In this document: piece after piece, positions 53,807 to 63,568 of the stretch
How the letters are laid out: every line of letters begins with the position of its first letter
How positions within the stretch are numbered: position 1 is the stretch's first letter
Assembly (NCBI GenBank): GCA_947500525.1
Contig: CANMSH010000002.1
Coordinates: forward strand, 434,001 to 498,000
Origin: an uncultured Flavobacteriaceae bacterium
GTDB lineage: Bacteria; Bacteroidota; Bacteroidia; Flavobacteriales; Flavobacteriaceae
Reading direction: 5' to 3'
DNA length: 64,000 nt
Made by a program: the position numbers and the translations under genes
The notes under the pieces: model-generated
Database searches by the model: none
Seen by the model: only the letters and a program-made list of their open reading frames with translations
Told to the model about the DNA's origin: nothing

Positions 53807-54187
53807 CTACTCTATAATTGCAACATTATTTTCTTCGACCGCAGCAATGGTAATTCTTGAAGAAATGACAAAATTTTCGGTAAATAACTTCAGGTCATAG
53901 ATTCCATCAGCAATTGCTAATTTATTTATGATACATCTGCGCCCCTGATTATTTCGAGTATATACTTCTTTATTAGTATGAATATCGACTAATTGGTATT
54001 TGTAAAAACCATCCGCTGCTTCCAACTGCATTAAATTACTTCTAGAATCATCATAAATAGTTATCGAAGTTGTTCCGTCAGGAGCCGTAGTGACATACTT
54101 TAAGCGTTGCCAATTTTTGGTTTCTTGTGCAGAAATTGTATTTATAATTATACTAAATGAAAATAATAGAAGCGCTTTTTTGAGCAT
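53807..54187 (-). CDS. Small secreted protein of unknown family
   Basis: 126 residues with signal peptide to about 20 (TISAQ). The body is beta-rich (YVTTAPDGTTSITIYDDSRSN, GIYDLKLFTENFVISSRITI) and looks like a single small sandwich. No family recognised. It lies 40 bp upstream of the secreted protein at 53194 on the same strand and is probably co-transcribed with it. Confidence 0.6.
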   Translation of the reverse strand: MLKKALLLFSFSIIINTISAQETKNWQRLKYVTTAPDGTTSITIYDDSRSNLMQLEAADGFYKYQLVDIHTNKEVYTRNNQGRRCIINKLAIADGIYDLKLFTENFVISSRITIAAVEENNVAIIE

Positions 54188-54285
54188 GTAAGGGGATTTA
54201 GGTTGTTATTCTAAAACGAATAAAAGATTACGGTTATATAAAGAACGACAAATTAATGAAAGAATTCTAAAGTAAATCTAAATAA

Positions 54286-55191
54286 TTATATATAGTGCTG
54301 CAAGTTTTCCTTAAAATAGCCAATACTGTCTTTTATACTTTGCATAGAATTGGTGGTGTAATTTCCGCCTTGTTCTAAATAGTAATATTCGAGTCCACTC
54401 TTAGAAATTTTCTGAAGCATTTCTTGGTAATTAATAGATCCATTCCCTAATTCTGTATAGTCTCTGGTAACTCTATCCATATCTTTAATGTGCCACATCA
54501 CAAACCTGTCGGGTTGTTTGGCTACTAATTCTATGGCACTTAATTTAGATGCATGACATACCCAATATAAATCTAATTGTAATTTCACCACTTCAGGATC
54601 TGTTTCTTTCAAAATTAAATCATACCCATGTCGTCCATCATGATCGATAAATTCAAAATTATGATTGTGATAGGCAAAACCTAATCCGGCTTTTGTAATC
54701 TTTTCACCAACATGATTCAATATACCTACGAGTTTTTCAAACGCTTGCATCGATCGTGATGCAGGGTCTAACCATGGCCAAGTAATATACTTTTGATTTA
54801 AAGCAGTGGCCCCTGTTATACATTGATCTATGAATCGGTTTAATTCATCTTTAGATGCATTAAAATACGCATGAAATCCATAATGACCACTGGTCGTCGT
54901 AAGTCCGATATCATCTAGTATTTTCTTAAAGTCATCTGCCTTGTATCCATAATACATGTTTTTAGCATTATCATATCCGTAAATTTCGAGATCTTGATAT
55001 CCCATAGCCTTGACTTTTTTTAAACTACCTAAAGCATCTTTTCCCATGGCATCTCTAATGGTAAACAATTGTAAGCCAATAGTAAAGTTCTTGCTTGTGG
55101 TCATAGTGCAGGCGTTGAGAGGAATCAAAGAAGCTGCACTCAAAATACTCATTTGTTGAATGAAATTTCTCCGATCAATTTTTGTAGACAT
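54286..55191 (-). CDS. Xylose-isomerase-like TIM-barrel sugar epimerase
   Basis: 301 residues from the ATG at 55191. The N-terminus KIDRRNFIQQMSILSAASLIPLNAC combines a twin-arginine-like start with a possible lipobox, so it is exported. The TIM barrel of the AP-endonuclease-2 type has AYHNHNFEF, LQLDLYWVCHA, WHIKDMDR and YYLEQGG supplying metal ligands. It resembles 3-keto-sugar or inosose-type epimerases and isomerases. Substrate unknown. Monocistronic in appearance. Confidence 0.82.
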   Translation of the reverse strand: MSTKIDRRNFIQQMSILSAASLIPLNACTMTTSKNFTIGLQLFTIRDAMGKDALGSLKKVKAMGYQDLEIYGYDNAKNMYYGYKADDFKKILDDIGLTTTSGHYGFHAYFNASKDELNRFIDQCITGATALNQKYITWPWLDPASRSMQAFEKLVGILNHVGEKITKAGLGFAYHNHNFEFIDHDGRHGYDLILKETDPEVVKLQLDLYWVCHASKLSAIELVAKQPDRFVMWHIKDMDRVTRDYTELGNGSINYQEMLQKISKSGLEYYYLEQGGNYTTNSMQSIKDSIGYFKENLQHYI

Positions 55192-55351
55192 GGGTATGGG
55201 TTTGGTGAAATACGTAGTTTCAAATATAATCAACGTATTTCTTAAGTTGTTCCTTATAAACTAAGATTTTGGTATGAAAGTCCTTCCAAAAACAAATCTT
55301 ACTAAAATATTCTCTCATGCAAACCTTAATTGAAGCTACTTTTTTGAGAAT

Positions 55352-55377
55352 AAAAAAAGCGCGTAAAGCGCTTTTTT
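55352..55377 (-). terminator. Terminator downstream of the gene at 55399-56148
   Basis: A7 then GCGC, loop GTAAA, GCGC and T6. On the minus strand it lies 22 bp after the stop codon. Confidence 0.8.
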
Positions 55378-55398
55378 ATGTTTTAAAGAAATTATCAA

Positions 55399-56148
55399 TT
55401 ATTTAGATACCTGGGCCACGGTGCTAACATTATTATAGTCATCGAGCATTTTAATAAAAGCCTCTTGATACTTCATTCCTACAAATACTCCCATTTTTTG
55501 TCGTTCTACGAATTGATTTCTAAATCCATAATGGTTATTGGTATAATTCGTTTTTACAGATTCATTATCCCCGATATAATTTAACAAATTAACCGCCATT
55601 ATGTTTTTAGGGTTCTTACTATTCTTCTGGATTAAAAGTTGAAAATTATTTTGAATGTAGTCAATTAATAGTTGATCTCCATCCATATTACTATCCATAA
55701 TAACATTAGACAATTCATAAGACATCTTTCCAGAAGTCTTACTATATAGCTTATATGAATTTATCTTGCCGTTGGTAAGTTGTTCTAAACATAAAGTTTT
55801 TGGAAGCATTCCAATTCCCTTTTTAGTAAGATCAACGTATTTTATGGTTTTGAATGTGGTTCCATCATCCAAGCTAAAACCTTTAATTTCTTTGGCTTTA
55901 ACTTTTATTCTTTTGTTTTTTTTAATTTTACCTTTCTTAAGATATTTTGCATAAGAAGATGGAGTTAAATACGTAATTGTAGATTGAAAGTTCTGGGGTT
56001 TTGTGAAACCAATTAGTATATAAGCATCTACAGATTTCTTTTTACTTAATTGAACCGTTCCTTTCTTATATTCTTGTTGTGCCTGTGTAGCAAACGAAAC
56101 TAAAAATATAAACAATAAACTGCTAAAAAATAATTTGTGCGTTTTCAT
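55399..56148 (-). CDS. Secreted lysine-rich protein of unknown family
   Basis: 249 residues, signal peptide to about 23 (FATQAQ). The mature protein is basic near the start (KKGKIKKNKRIKVKAKEIKG) and contains SLDDGTTFKTIKYVDL, then a helical C-terminal half. No catalytic motif or family recognised; envelope location expected. It ends at a clear terminator. Confidence 0.62.
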   Translation of the reverse strand: MKTHKLFFSSLLFIFLVSFATQAQQEYKKGTVQLSKKKSVDAYILIGFTKPQNFQSTITYLTPSSYAKYLKKGKIKKNKRIKVKAKEIKGFSLDDGTTFKTIKYVDLTKKGIGMLPKTLCLEQLTNGKINSYKLYSKTSGKMSYELSNVIMDSNMDGDQLLIDYIQNNFQLLIQKNSKNPKNIMAVNLLNYIGDNESVKTNYTNNHYGFRNQFVERQKMGVFVGMKYQEAFIKMLDDYNNVSTVAQVSK

Positions 56149-56247
56149 AAATAGTTGATTTGGTTATACATAACTAATGAACTATCAAACGCTATAATTT
56201 ATTAAATATTCTATATTTTAATTTGTAAATGCCTATTAATTAAATAA

Positions 56248-56805
56248 TTATGGTTCTTTTTTAAGTTCTGACGCTTCTCCACGATACAAAATTGTAGTAC
56301 GATGAGAACTATTTACATTAATGTTAGAACTTAAATTCGGATAAATTTCAATTCTCACTTGATATTGCTCTGTATTTTGTTCTTTATCTCTAATATTAAA
56401 ACGAATTTCTCGCACACTTTTCTTTCCTTTTGTAACCACATAATCAGAAGGTATTCCTTCAAATTCAATCCCCCCTCTTCTCGTTCCATAGGTACCTCCA
56501 ATTCGCTGTTCTCCATAGTATGGTAAATATGCTGAAATGGTATCTCCTCGGACCTTTAAATAATTCGTATTTCCAATTAAATTAATTAAACCTGCCGTAT
56601 TTCCTGGTGCTAATAGACCTGCATTCGCTATGGCATTAAAACCAACTGTGTTTTGCGGACTAGCACTTTGCGAAATGATTTCAAACGATTTTCCATCAAT
56701 CATTGCTTGCAACGCTTGATCATCGGCCTCGCTTACCTGTGTTGTGGCACAACCCATCAAAAGCCCTATAAAAGCCAATACAGCCATACATCTTGCTAAC
56801 TTCAT
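56248..56805 (-). CDS. DUF4251 lipoprotein
   Basis: 185 residues from the ATG at 56805 with lipobox LMGC (Cys19); an upstream in-frame start adds 22 residues without signal character. The DUF4251 domain shows MIDGKSFEIISQSASP, LKVRGDTISAYLPYYGEQR and GGIEFEGIPSDYVV. The family is frequent in Bacteroidota, exported, of unknown function, with a predicted beta-barrel core. Divergent from the amidohydrolase gene. Confidence 0.85.
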   Translation of the reverse strand: MKLARCMAVLAFIGLLMGCATTQVSEADDQALQAMIDGKSFEIISQSASPQNTVGFNAIANAGLLAPGNTAGLINLIGNTNYLKVRGDTISAYLPYYGEQRIGGTYGTRRGGIEFEGIPSDYVVTKGKKSVREIRFNIRDKEQNTEQYQVRIEIYPNLSSNINVNSSHRTTILYRGEASELKKEP

Positions 56806-56923
56806 AAGTTTAGATTTTATATTCACTTCTAAGATACCCATAAATTTTGATCTGAAGTAGAACTTTAACAATCCTTTAAGGAAATTAAAAAAGACTTAAC
56901 CTACTCACAAACTATTAATTAGA

Positions 56924-56931
56924 TATATTTG
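56924..56931 (+). promoter_or_regulatory. -7 promoter element of the amidohydrolase gene
   Basis: TATATTTG, perfect match, 41 bp upstream of the ATG at 56972. It makes an in-frame TTG at 56933 an impossible start for this transcript. Confidence 0.6.
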
Positions 56932-56971
56932 TTTGAAGCATTCAAGTACCAACTTATCTAAACTCACATCT

Positions 56972-59900
56972 ATGCAATCAGCTAAACAAATCGCCCTTAT
57001 GCGCACGTTTTTATTAGTATTCTCTTTCTTTCTGTCTGTTCCGTTTATAAATGCCCAAAAGAAAGATTCTTTATCAAATCAAACCGCATTTAAAGAATTA
57101 CCCCTAAAGAGTGGGAGAATTTTAAAATTTAACACAAACGAAGGCACATGGCTCTCACTAGACATAAGCCCAGACGGTACAACAATTATATTTGATATGC
57201 TTGGGGACTTATACACTTTACCAATTGCTGGAGGTAAAGCATCTCGTATAACAGACGGTATGGCCTTAGATACAAATCCACGTTTTAGTCCTGACGGGAA
57301 AAGTATTGTTTTTACATCTGATCGAAGTGGTAATGATAATGTTTGGATTATGGACTTAGCATCGAAAGAAACGACCCAAATTACAAAAGATAAAAAAGGA
57401 GAAGTACAATCAGCCGACTGGTCACCAGATGGAAATTATATCGCAGTCTCAAAGGGGAAACGCAACTTAAAGTTATACCTCTTTCATAAAGATGGTGGTG
57501 GTGGTACTCAGCTAATTAAAGAACCTAACAACTTAAAAGTGGTAGAACCTGCTTTTAGTCCCGACAATAACTACATATATTATTCATTTAGAAGAGGTGC
57601 ATGGAACTATAATGCGCAATTACCGCAATATCAATTAGGCCGGTACGACCTTAAAACTGGTAAAACCGCTAGTGTGACATCTCGCTATGGTTCGGCATTT
57701 ACAACTACATTATCGAAAGATGGAAACTGGATGGTTTATGGTACCCGATATGAAGAAGAAACAGGTCTAGTATTACGTAACTTAAATTCGGGTGATGAGC
57801 GCTGGCTGGCTTATCCTGTACAACGTGATGAACAAGAATCGGTTGCCCCGCTAGGTGTTCTTCCTGCCATGACATTTACTCCTGATAGTAAAGAAGTACT
57901 CGCATCTTATGGAGGGAAGATTTATAGAATTCCTGTTGCGGGTGGAAATGCCATTGAAATTCCGTTTAACGTAGATGTTCAATTGGCTATCGGCCCCAAA
58001 GTAATGTTTAAATATCCTATTGAGGATACTAAAGAAATGATTGCCAATCAGATACGAGATGTGAAACCTTCACCAGATGGAAAACAATTGGTATTTAATG
58101 CCTTGAACAAAATATATGTTATGAAATTGCCAAATGGAAAGCCAAGACGACTGACCAAAATGGACATAATAGAGACGCAACCCAATTGGTCTCCTGACGG
58201 AAAACAAGTAGTCTATACAACCTGGTCTGAAAAAGATGGAGGGCATCTGTATAAAGTGGGCACAAAAGGGAATGCTAAACCAATAAAATTAACGCAAGAG
58301 TCTGCATTGTATAATACTCCCGTTTGGTCAGCAAAGAAAAATAGAATAGTCTTTACCAAAGGAAGCGCCCAAAGTTTTAGAAACACCTATTTAAGAAGAG
58401 CCTTTTCGGGTACCGAAGATTTGGCTTGGATTCCAGCCAGTGGCGGTGCTACAACAATTATTGCCAAAACAAACGGACGTCGTAACCCTCATTTTATTGA
58501 AAGTGATGATCGTATTTATTTAAGTAGTTTTGACGGTTTAAGTTCGATACGGTGGGATGGAACAGATGAAAAATTAGTAGTAAGTATTAAGGGTATTGTT
58601 ACGTTTAGAAGTGCTGTGCAAGGTCATGATCATGATCACTCTTATTTAGACGATGATGCACCCGAAGAAAGATCAGAACCTTCAAGACCGGCAGAAATAT
58701 TTATGGCACCTAGAGGCGATAAGGCAATGGCTAGGATAAATAATGACATTTATGTGGTGACCGTACCCAAATTTGGGAAAACACCGACTATTTCTGTTGC
58801 AAAACCAGAAAATTCGCAGTTCCCTTCTTGGAAATTGACACAATTTGGAGGCGAATTTCCTGCATGGAGTTCCGACGCAAAGAGAGTTCATTGGTCACTC
58901 GGAAATGCTCATTTCATCTATGATCTTGAAGCATCGAGATTGGCGAAAGAAAAAGAAAAAGCAGAGAAGAAAGCTCGTAAAGAAGAGCTGTCAAAAATGA
59001 CAAAAGAGAAACGAAAAGAGGAAGAGAAAAAAGATAAAGAAAAAGCTAACAAAGAAAAAAATAAACCTCTTTACGAAGCCAAAGAACTTAAAATCAAAGT
59101 CAATATTATAAGAGATATTCCTAAAGGAACTGCGTTGTTAACCGGAGCACGTATCATTACTATGAATGAAGACCAAGTAATCGAAAATGGTGCTATTTTA
59201 ATCGTTGATAACAGAATTAAAAATGTTGGCTCTGTTGGGAGTTTCAACGCTCCTAAAGGAGTAAAAACGTTCGACATTTCGGGTAAAACAGTGATTCCAG
59301 GATTTGTTGATACGCACTCACACTTGCGCGTTTACTCTGGTATTCATAAAAAACAGGTTTGGTCTTATTCCGCTAACTTGGCTTATGGTGTAACTACCTC
59401 TAGAGATCCTCAAACGGGCACTACGGATGTACTTACGTACTTTGATCTCGTAAAAACAGGTGAAATGCTCGGGCCTAGAGCTTATTCTACAGGTCCTGGT
59501 TTGGGTTCATGGGCTTACTATTTAAAAAGCTTTGAGCAAACACAAAGAGCTCTAAAAAAGTACAGTGAATATTACAACACAAATACCATTAAAATGTACA
59601 ATGTTGGTAACAGACAACATAGACAATGGGTTATAAAAGCATCAAAAGAACAGCAATTAATGCCAACTACAGAAGGTAGTCTAGATTTCAAAAGGAATAT
59701 TGCAGAAATATTAGATGGGTATCCTGGTCATGAGCATTCATATCCAATTACCCCTTTATACAAAGATATTATTCAATCAGTAGCAGAATCTAAAATTGCA
59801 TACACACCTACCCTATTGGTTTCATATGGTGGTCCTTGGGCAGAAAATTACTTTTACTCAAGAGAAAATCCTTACCATGATAAGAAATTGAGTTACTTTA

Positions 59901-60385
59901 CCCCTTACACAGATTTGGCAAGGAAGTCTAGAAGAAGACCTGGTTGGTTTATGGATGAAGAACATGTGTTTACAAAGCATGCCGAGTTTGTTGAAGATTT
60001 AATCAATGCTGGAGGTTTGGCAGGTGTTGGTAGCCATGGTCAACTGCAAGGGCTCGGCTTTCATTGGGAATTGTGGGCAACGGCATCTGGAACATCCACG
60101 AATAATGCCTTAAAATCGGCAACAATATTAGGGGCTGAATCAATTGGACTAGATGGTGATCTTGGTTCTATTGAGGTAGGCAAACTAGCTGATTTAATAA
60201 TACTTGAAAAAAATCCTCTCGAAAATATTCGTCACACAAATACAGTTATTCAAGTCATGAAAAATGGTCGATTGTATGACGGGAATACACTTGATGAAGT
60301 GTATCCTAGACAGCGTAAAGCTGAAAAGTTTTGGTGGCAGCAAGAGAAACCAGCAGGCTTACCGGGAATACAATTGAACAAATAG
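56972..60385 (+). CDS. TolB-like beta-propeller fused to an amidohydrolase
   Basis: 1137 residues (1128 if started at the ATG at 56999). Signal peptide around MRTFLLVFSFFLSVPFINAQ. The first about 650 residues form WD40/PD40 propeller blades (FSPDGKSIVFTSDRSG, WSPDGNYIAVS, PSPDGKQLVF). A strongly charged helical linker follows (about 660-705, EKEKAEKKARKEEL). The C-terminal amidohydrolase has DTHSHLR for the first metal ligands, GHEHSYP, then GVGSHGQL and GKLADLIILEKNP at the end. A secreted metal-dependent hydrolase, type 'amidohydrolase family with TolB propeller'; substrate unknown, possibly a cyclic peptide or amide. Confidence 0.87.
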   Translation: MQSAKQIALMRTFLLVFSFFLSVPFINAQKKDSLSNQTAFKELPLKSGRILKFNTNEGTWLSLDISPDGTTIIFDMLGDLYTLPIAGGKASRITDGMALDTNPRFSPDGKSIVFTSDRSGNDNVWIMDLASKETTQITKDKKGEVQSADWSPDGNYIAVSKGKRNLKLYLFHKDGGGGTQLIKEPNNLKVVEPAFSPDNNYIYYSFRRGAWNYNAQLPQYQLGRYDLKTGKTASVTSRYGSAFTTTLSKDGNWMVYGTRYEEETGLVLRNLNSGDERWLAYPVQRDEQESVAPLGVLPAMTFTPDSKEVLASYGGKIYRIPVAGGNAIEIPFNVDVQLAIGPKVMFKYPIEDTKEMIANQIRDVKPSPDGKQLVFNALNKIYVMKLPNGKPRRLTKMDIIETQPNWSPDGKQVVYTTWSEKDGGHLYKVGTKGNAKPIKLTQESALYNTPVWSAKKNRIVFTKGSAQSFRNTYLRRAFSGTEDLAWIPASGGATTIIAKTNGRRNPHFIESDDRIYLSSFDGLSSIRWDGTDEKLVVSIKGIVTFRSAVQGHDHDHSYLDDDAPEERSEPSRPAEIFMAPRGDKAMARINNDIYVVTVPKFGKTPTISVAKPENSQFPSWKLTQFGGEFPAWSSDAKRVHWSLGNAHFIYDLEASRLAKEKEKAEKKARKEELSKMTKEKRKEEEKKDKEKANKEKNKPLYEAKELKIKVNIIRDIPKGTALLTGARIITMNEDQVIENGAILIVDNRIKNVGSVGSFNAPKGVKTFDISGKTVIPGFVDTHSHLRVYSGIHKKQVWSYSANLAYGVTTSRDPQTGTTDVLTYFDLVKTGEMLGPRAYSTGPGLGSWAYYLKSFEQTQRALKKYSEYYNTNTIKMYNVGNRQHRQWVIKASKEQQLMPTTEGSLDFKRNIAEILDGYPGHEHSYPITPLYKDIIQSVAESKIAYTPTLLVSYGGPWAENYFYSRENPYHDKKLSYFTPYTDLARKSRRRPGWFMDEEHVFTKHAEFVEDLINAGGLAGVGSHGQLQGLGFHWELWATASGTSTNNALKSATILGAESIGLDGDLGSIEVGKLADLIILEKNPLENIRHTNTVIQVMKNGRLYDGNTLDEVYPRQRKAEKFWWQQEKPAGLPGIQLNK

Positions 60386-60441
60386 TTTGACTAGATTGGC
60401 TTGTTCTTGAAATATTAATTTTTTTCTAAGACAATGTATCG

Positions 60442-61776
60442 ATGAAAAAAGAATTCTTCATATTCTTAAAGGCTCATGTTTTCACATTAGTTATGATATG
60501 CATACTACTTCTTTTTAGTATTGAGATATCTAAATTGGGTAGTGTTTTATTAGAAATAATGACGTCTAAAAAAGGAATTCTACTTTTTTATAGTCTTTTG
60601 ATCCTGTTCTATGGTCTTTTTCTCATTCTTAGATATTTTGTGCGCTTATATAAAAAAAAAGGACCGCGTGCTATGTTCATACAACTAGTTACACGATTTT
60701 TAGCACCTGTGTTCTTATTACTATTCGTACTTAAATTAATTGTTTACCAAAACACACATGAAAATTTTGATTATCAATGGAATTATGATGTCGAAAATAC
60801 TGATAAAAATGCAGTCGATCGCTATGTAAAAGATGGAAAGCACAGAGGAATGAGCGTATATCAATTGCAAAGAAATAATTATGCGCAGGTGTCGAGTTTA
60901 GTGCGAGCAAATATTGAATGGGTTGCCTTATTTCCGTATGTATATCAAAAAAACCAGCATAGTGAACAAATGAACATACCAGATAAGGTTGGAATATGGA
61001 ATAAGCGAGACTCTATTCTCATTGAATCCATCGAAAAAATACATAAAAAAGGAATGCACGTTATGCTCAAACCGCATCTTTGGATGTCTGAAGGTTGGCG
61101 TTCAAATATAACGCTAGACTCAGAGGTTAATTGGAATACATGGTTTGAATCTTATCGAAAAAATGTAATGCATTTCGCGAAAATGGCAGAACTCACTAAT
61201 GTAGAATTAATGTGTATTGGAACCGAATTAAAAAGTTCGGTTGAAAATCAGCTTGATCAGTGGAAAAACCTTATTACAGAAATAAAAGAAATCTATTCTG
61301 GCAAATTGACCTATGCCGCCAATTGGGATGGTGAATTTGATATGGTTGACTTTTGGGATCAATTAGATTATATCGGTATACAAGCCTATTTTCCGCTTAC
61401 GGAAAATAAAAACCCAGATTTAGCTATGATAAAACAAGGTTGGGATGTGCATATTGAAAAATTAGAAAGTATCTCGAAGAAATATCACAAACCTATTTTA
61501 TTTACAGAAGTAGGATATCGAAATGATATAGAGGCAACTATAAAACCATGGGAATGGGGCTCTCCTTTAAGCATATTATTTAAAAAGCAATCGTCTAAAA
61601 TTCCACATTTGGCCTACCAGGCTTTATTCGAAAAGCTATGGCATAAAGAATGGTTCGCTGGGTGTTATGCCTGGCAATGGAATAGTTCGGATTTCCCAAT
61701 AAAAAAGACACCATCCGAAAATACAATCGCAATATGGTATTCCCAAAATAGTGCAACTACTTTGCTCGAAGAATAG
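60442..61776 (+). CDS. Membrane-anchored glycoside hydrolase, GH113-like
   Basis: 444 residues: three hydrophobic helices at the N-terminus (about 10-30, 45-63, 83-100) and a TIM-barrel domain (about 120-435). The GH113-like pattern includes KGMHVMLKPHLWM, the acid/base Glu in CIGTELKSS and the nucleophile Glu in LFTEVGYR. GH113 members are beta-mannanases; here activity is inferred from motifs only. It starts 57 bp after the amidohydrolase gene on the same strand. Confidence 0.8.
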   Translation: MKKEFFIFLKAHVFTLVMICILLLFSIEISKLGSVLLEIMTSKKGILLFYSLLILFYGLFLILRYFVRLYKKKGPRAMFIQLVTRFLAPVFLLLFVLKLIVYQNTHENFDYQWNYDVENTDKNAVDRYVKDGKHRGMSVYQLQRNNYAQVSSLVRANIEWVALFPYVYQKNQHSEQMNIPDKVGIWNKRDSILIESIEKIHKKGMHVMLKPHLWMSEGWRSNITLDSEVNWNTWFESYRKNVMHFAKMAELTNVELMCIGTELKSSVENQLDQWKNLITEIKEIYSGKLTYAANWDGEFDMVDFWDQLDYIGIQAYFPLTENKNPDLAMIKQGWDVHIEKLESISKKYHKPILFTEVGYRNDIEATIKPWEWGSPLSILFKKQSSKIPHLAYQALFEKLWHKEWFAGCYAWQWNSSDFPIKKTPSENTIAIWYSQNSATTLLEE

Positions 61777-61793
61777 CACAATCTTCCTGTTGC

Positions 61794-62429
61794 TTACAAG
61801 GCTCTTAAAATATCTTCGGGATCTGCTCTTAGTTTATAATCTTCCGCTAAAAAATGATATGAGATTTTACCAGTCTGTTCTACCACATATGTCGCTGCAA
61901 TTGGCAATTCGTTTTCGAGATTTCCGTTGCTATTTTCAAGATCAATCTTAAAAGTTTTATACAGTTCAACCAAAGATGAAGGCAATTTGTAAACAAGATT
62001 CATCTCTCGAGCTATTTCTCCATTCAAATCTGAAAGCACTTCAAAAGTTAATTCATTCTTTTCTTTCGTTGTAAGCGTGCTATCTGGCGTTTGAGGACTT
62101 ATGGCGATTAACTTTGCTCCTTTTGCTTCAATTTGAGGTAAAGCATTTTGTAAGGTTCGTAATTCTAAATTACAATACGGGCACCACGTACCTCTATAAA
62201 AAGTAAGAACAACTTTATGATTATCCAATATTGAATTCACACTTATCTCTTCTCCTTTGGCATTTGACAAGAGAATCTTGGGTATATAATCTCCCGTCTT
62301 TGACGCTTGCGTTAAAATATCAGTTTTTTCTAGTTGACTCAACGCCTCTCGCATAATCTCTTGCGCTTCGCCTGGGTATCTTTGGGCACTGCCCTCTGCC
62401 AATTCTTTAAGTTGTGCTGTTAGTGTCAT
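61794..62429 (-). CDS. AhpC/TSA-like peroxiredoxin-like protein
   Basis: 211 residues, thioredoxin fold with FYRGTWCPYCNLELRTLQNALP. It has CxxC rather than the single peroxidatic Cys, the arrangement seen in the peroxiredoxin-like AhpC/TSA subgroup. An N-terminal helical segment of about 55 residues precedes the domain. Cytoplasmic thiol peroxidase or reductase. It converges with the GH113-like gene with only 17 bp between them. Confidence 0.85.
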   Translation of the reverse strand: MTLTAQLKELAEGSAQRYPGEAQEIMREALSQLEKTDILTQASKTGDYIPKILLSNAKGEEISVNSILDNHKVVLTFYRGTWCPYCNLELRTLQNALPQIEAKGAKLIAISPQTPDSTLTTKEKNELTFEVLSDLNGEIAREMNLVYKLPSSLVELYKTFKIDLENSNGNLENELPIAATYVVEQTGKISYHFLAEDYKLRADPEDILRAL

Positions 62430-62504
62430 GTATCCTGTTTTAAAACGTTTTAGTCAACGTTATACACACTACATTACAAGCGTTCGAAAAAAATTTCGTT
62501 CTAA

Positions 62505-63392
62505 TTATTTTCTAGAAGTTATAAAATAGACTCCTGTCAATAGTATCCCTGCAGCAATAATAGATTGCAGTGACAATTCCTCTTTAAGCACCAACCAACC
62601 TAAGAACAAGGCCACAATAGGATTAACATAAGCCGAGGTCGCTACTTTTTCGGGAGAAACCTTCAATAATAAATAGTTAAATGCGGTAAACGCCACTATA
62701 CTTCCAAAAATTACCAACCCAATCATAGAAAGCAATACATCCAGATGCCAATCAATGGGAGAGATCCAAGTCTCCCCGAAAGCAAGACTAAAAAGAACTA
62801 ATAATAAACCAGCAATAAACATTTGGTAACCTGTGCTTACAAAAAAACTTGAGGGTAAATCAATCTTTGAAACTAAAATACTCGCATAGCTCCAACATAA
62901 TACACAACTTAGAATCATAAAGATTCCTATGATACTTTGTTCTTGGGATACAATTTCTTGTTGACTCACTAATAAATACATTCCGAGAATACCTAATCCT
63001 ATCCCTATAAGGGATTTTCGTTTCATTTCTTTTCGATCAATCAAACGCATTAGAACAAGTACAAATAAAGGTTGTGTTGATGAAATGAGTGCGGCAAAAC
63101 CACTATCAACATATTTTAATGCCCAGACAAAAACACCATTTCCATAAGCCAAGAAAAGAAAACCAGCAATAGTACAATTTAAGAGCTGCTTTTTACTAAT
63201 AGCCAATTTCAACCCCATAAACTTGGCAATTATAGCCACTAGAATACCCGCAATTACAAAACGTATACCAGCTAAAAAAAGAGGGGAAATTTGACCAACG
63301 GCGATTTTATTCAACAAATACGTCGAGCCCCAAATCACATAAATTGCGAAAAAAGCCAATATGATTAGTATTTTATTGTTTGATTTAGTCAT
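62505..63392 (-). CDS. EamA/DMT-family transporter
   Basis: 295 residues with ten predicted helices and two EamA repeats (VIWGSTYLLNKIAVGQISPLFLAGIRF; later STQPLFVLVL and a second-half WLVLKEELSLQSIIAAGILLTGVY). Inner-membrane exporter of the drug/metabolite superfamily; substrate unknown. It lies upstream of the peroxiredoxin-like gene by 75 bp on the same strand. Confidence 0.9.
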   Translation of the reverse strand: MTKSNNKILIILAFFAIYVIWGSTYLLNKIAVGQISPLFLAGIRFVIAGILVAIIAKFMGLKLAISKKQLLNCTIAGFLFLAYGNGVFVWALKYVDSGFAALISSTQPLFVLVLMRLIDRKEMKRKSLIGIGLGILGMYLLVSQQEIVSQEQSIIGIFMILSCVLCWSYASILVSKIDLPSSFFVSTGYQMFIAGLLLVLFSLAFGETWISPIDWHLDVLLSMIGLVIFGSIVAFTAFNYLLLKVSPEKVATSAYVNPIVALFLGWLVLKEELSLQSIIAAGILLTGVYFITSRK

Positions 63393-63568
63393 AACCTAGT
63401 TAGTGCTAAACGAATGTAAGCGTTTATTTATATAGGAGAAACATAAAGACGTTTTTCTTATTCACTTATAATGAACAAACTTTGAATAGTTCGTCAACAA
63501 GAAAAAGTAAGTATGATTGGTTTTTCAAACGAAAAAAACTATTTTGCGTTCCTCAAAAAAGCCTTAAT

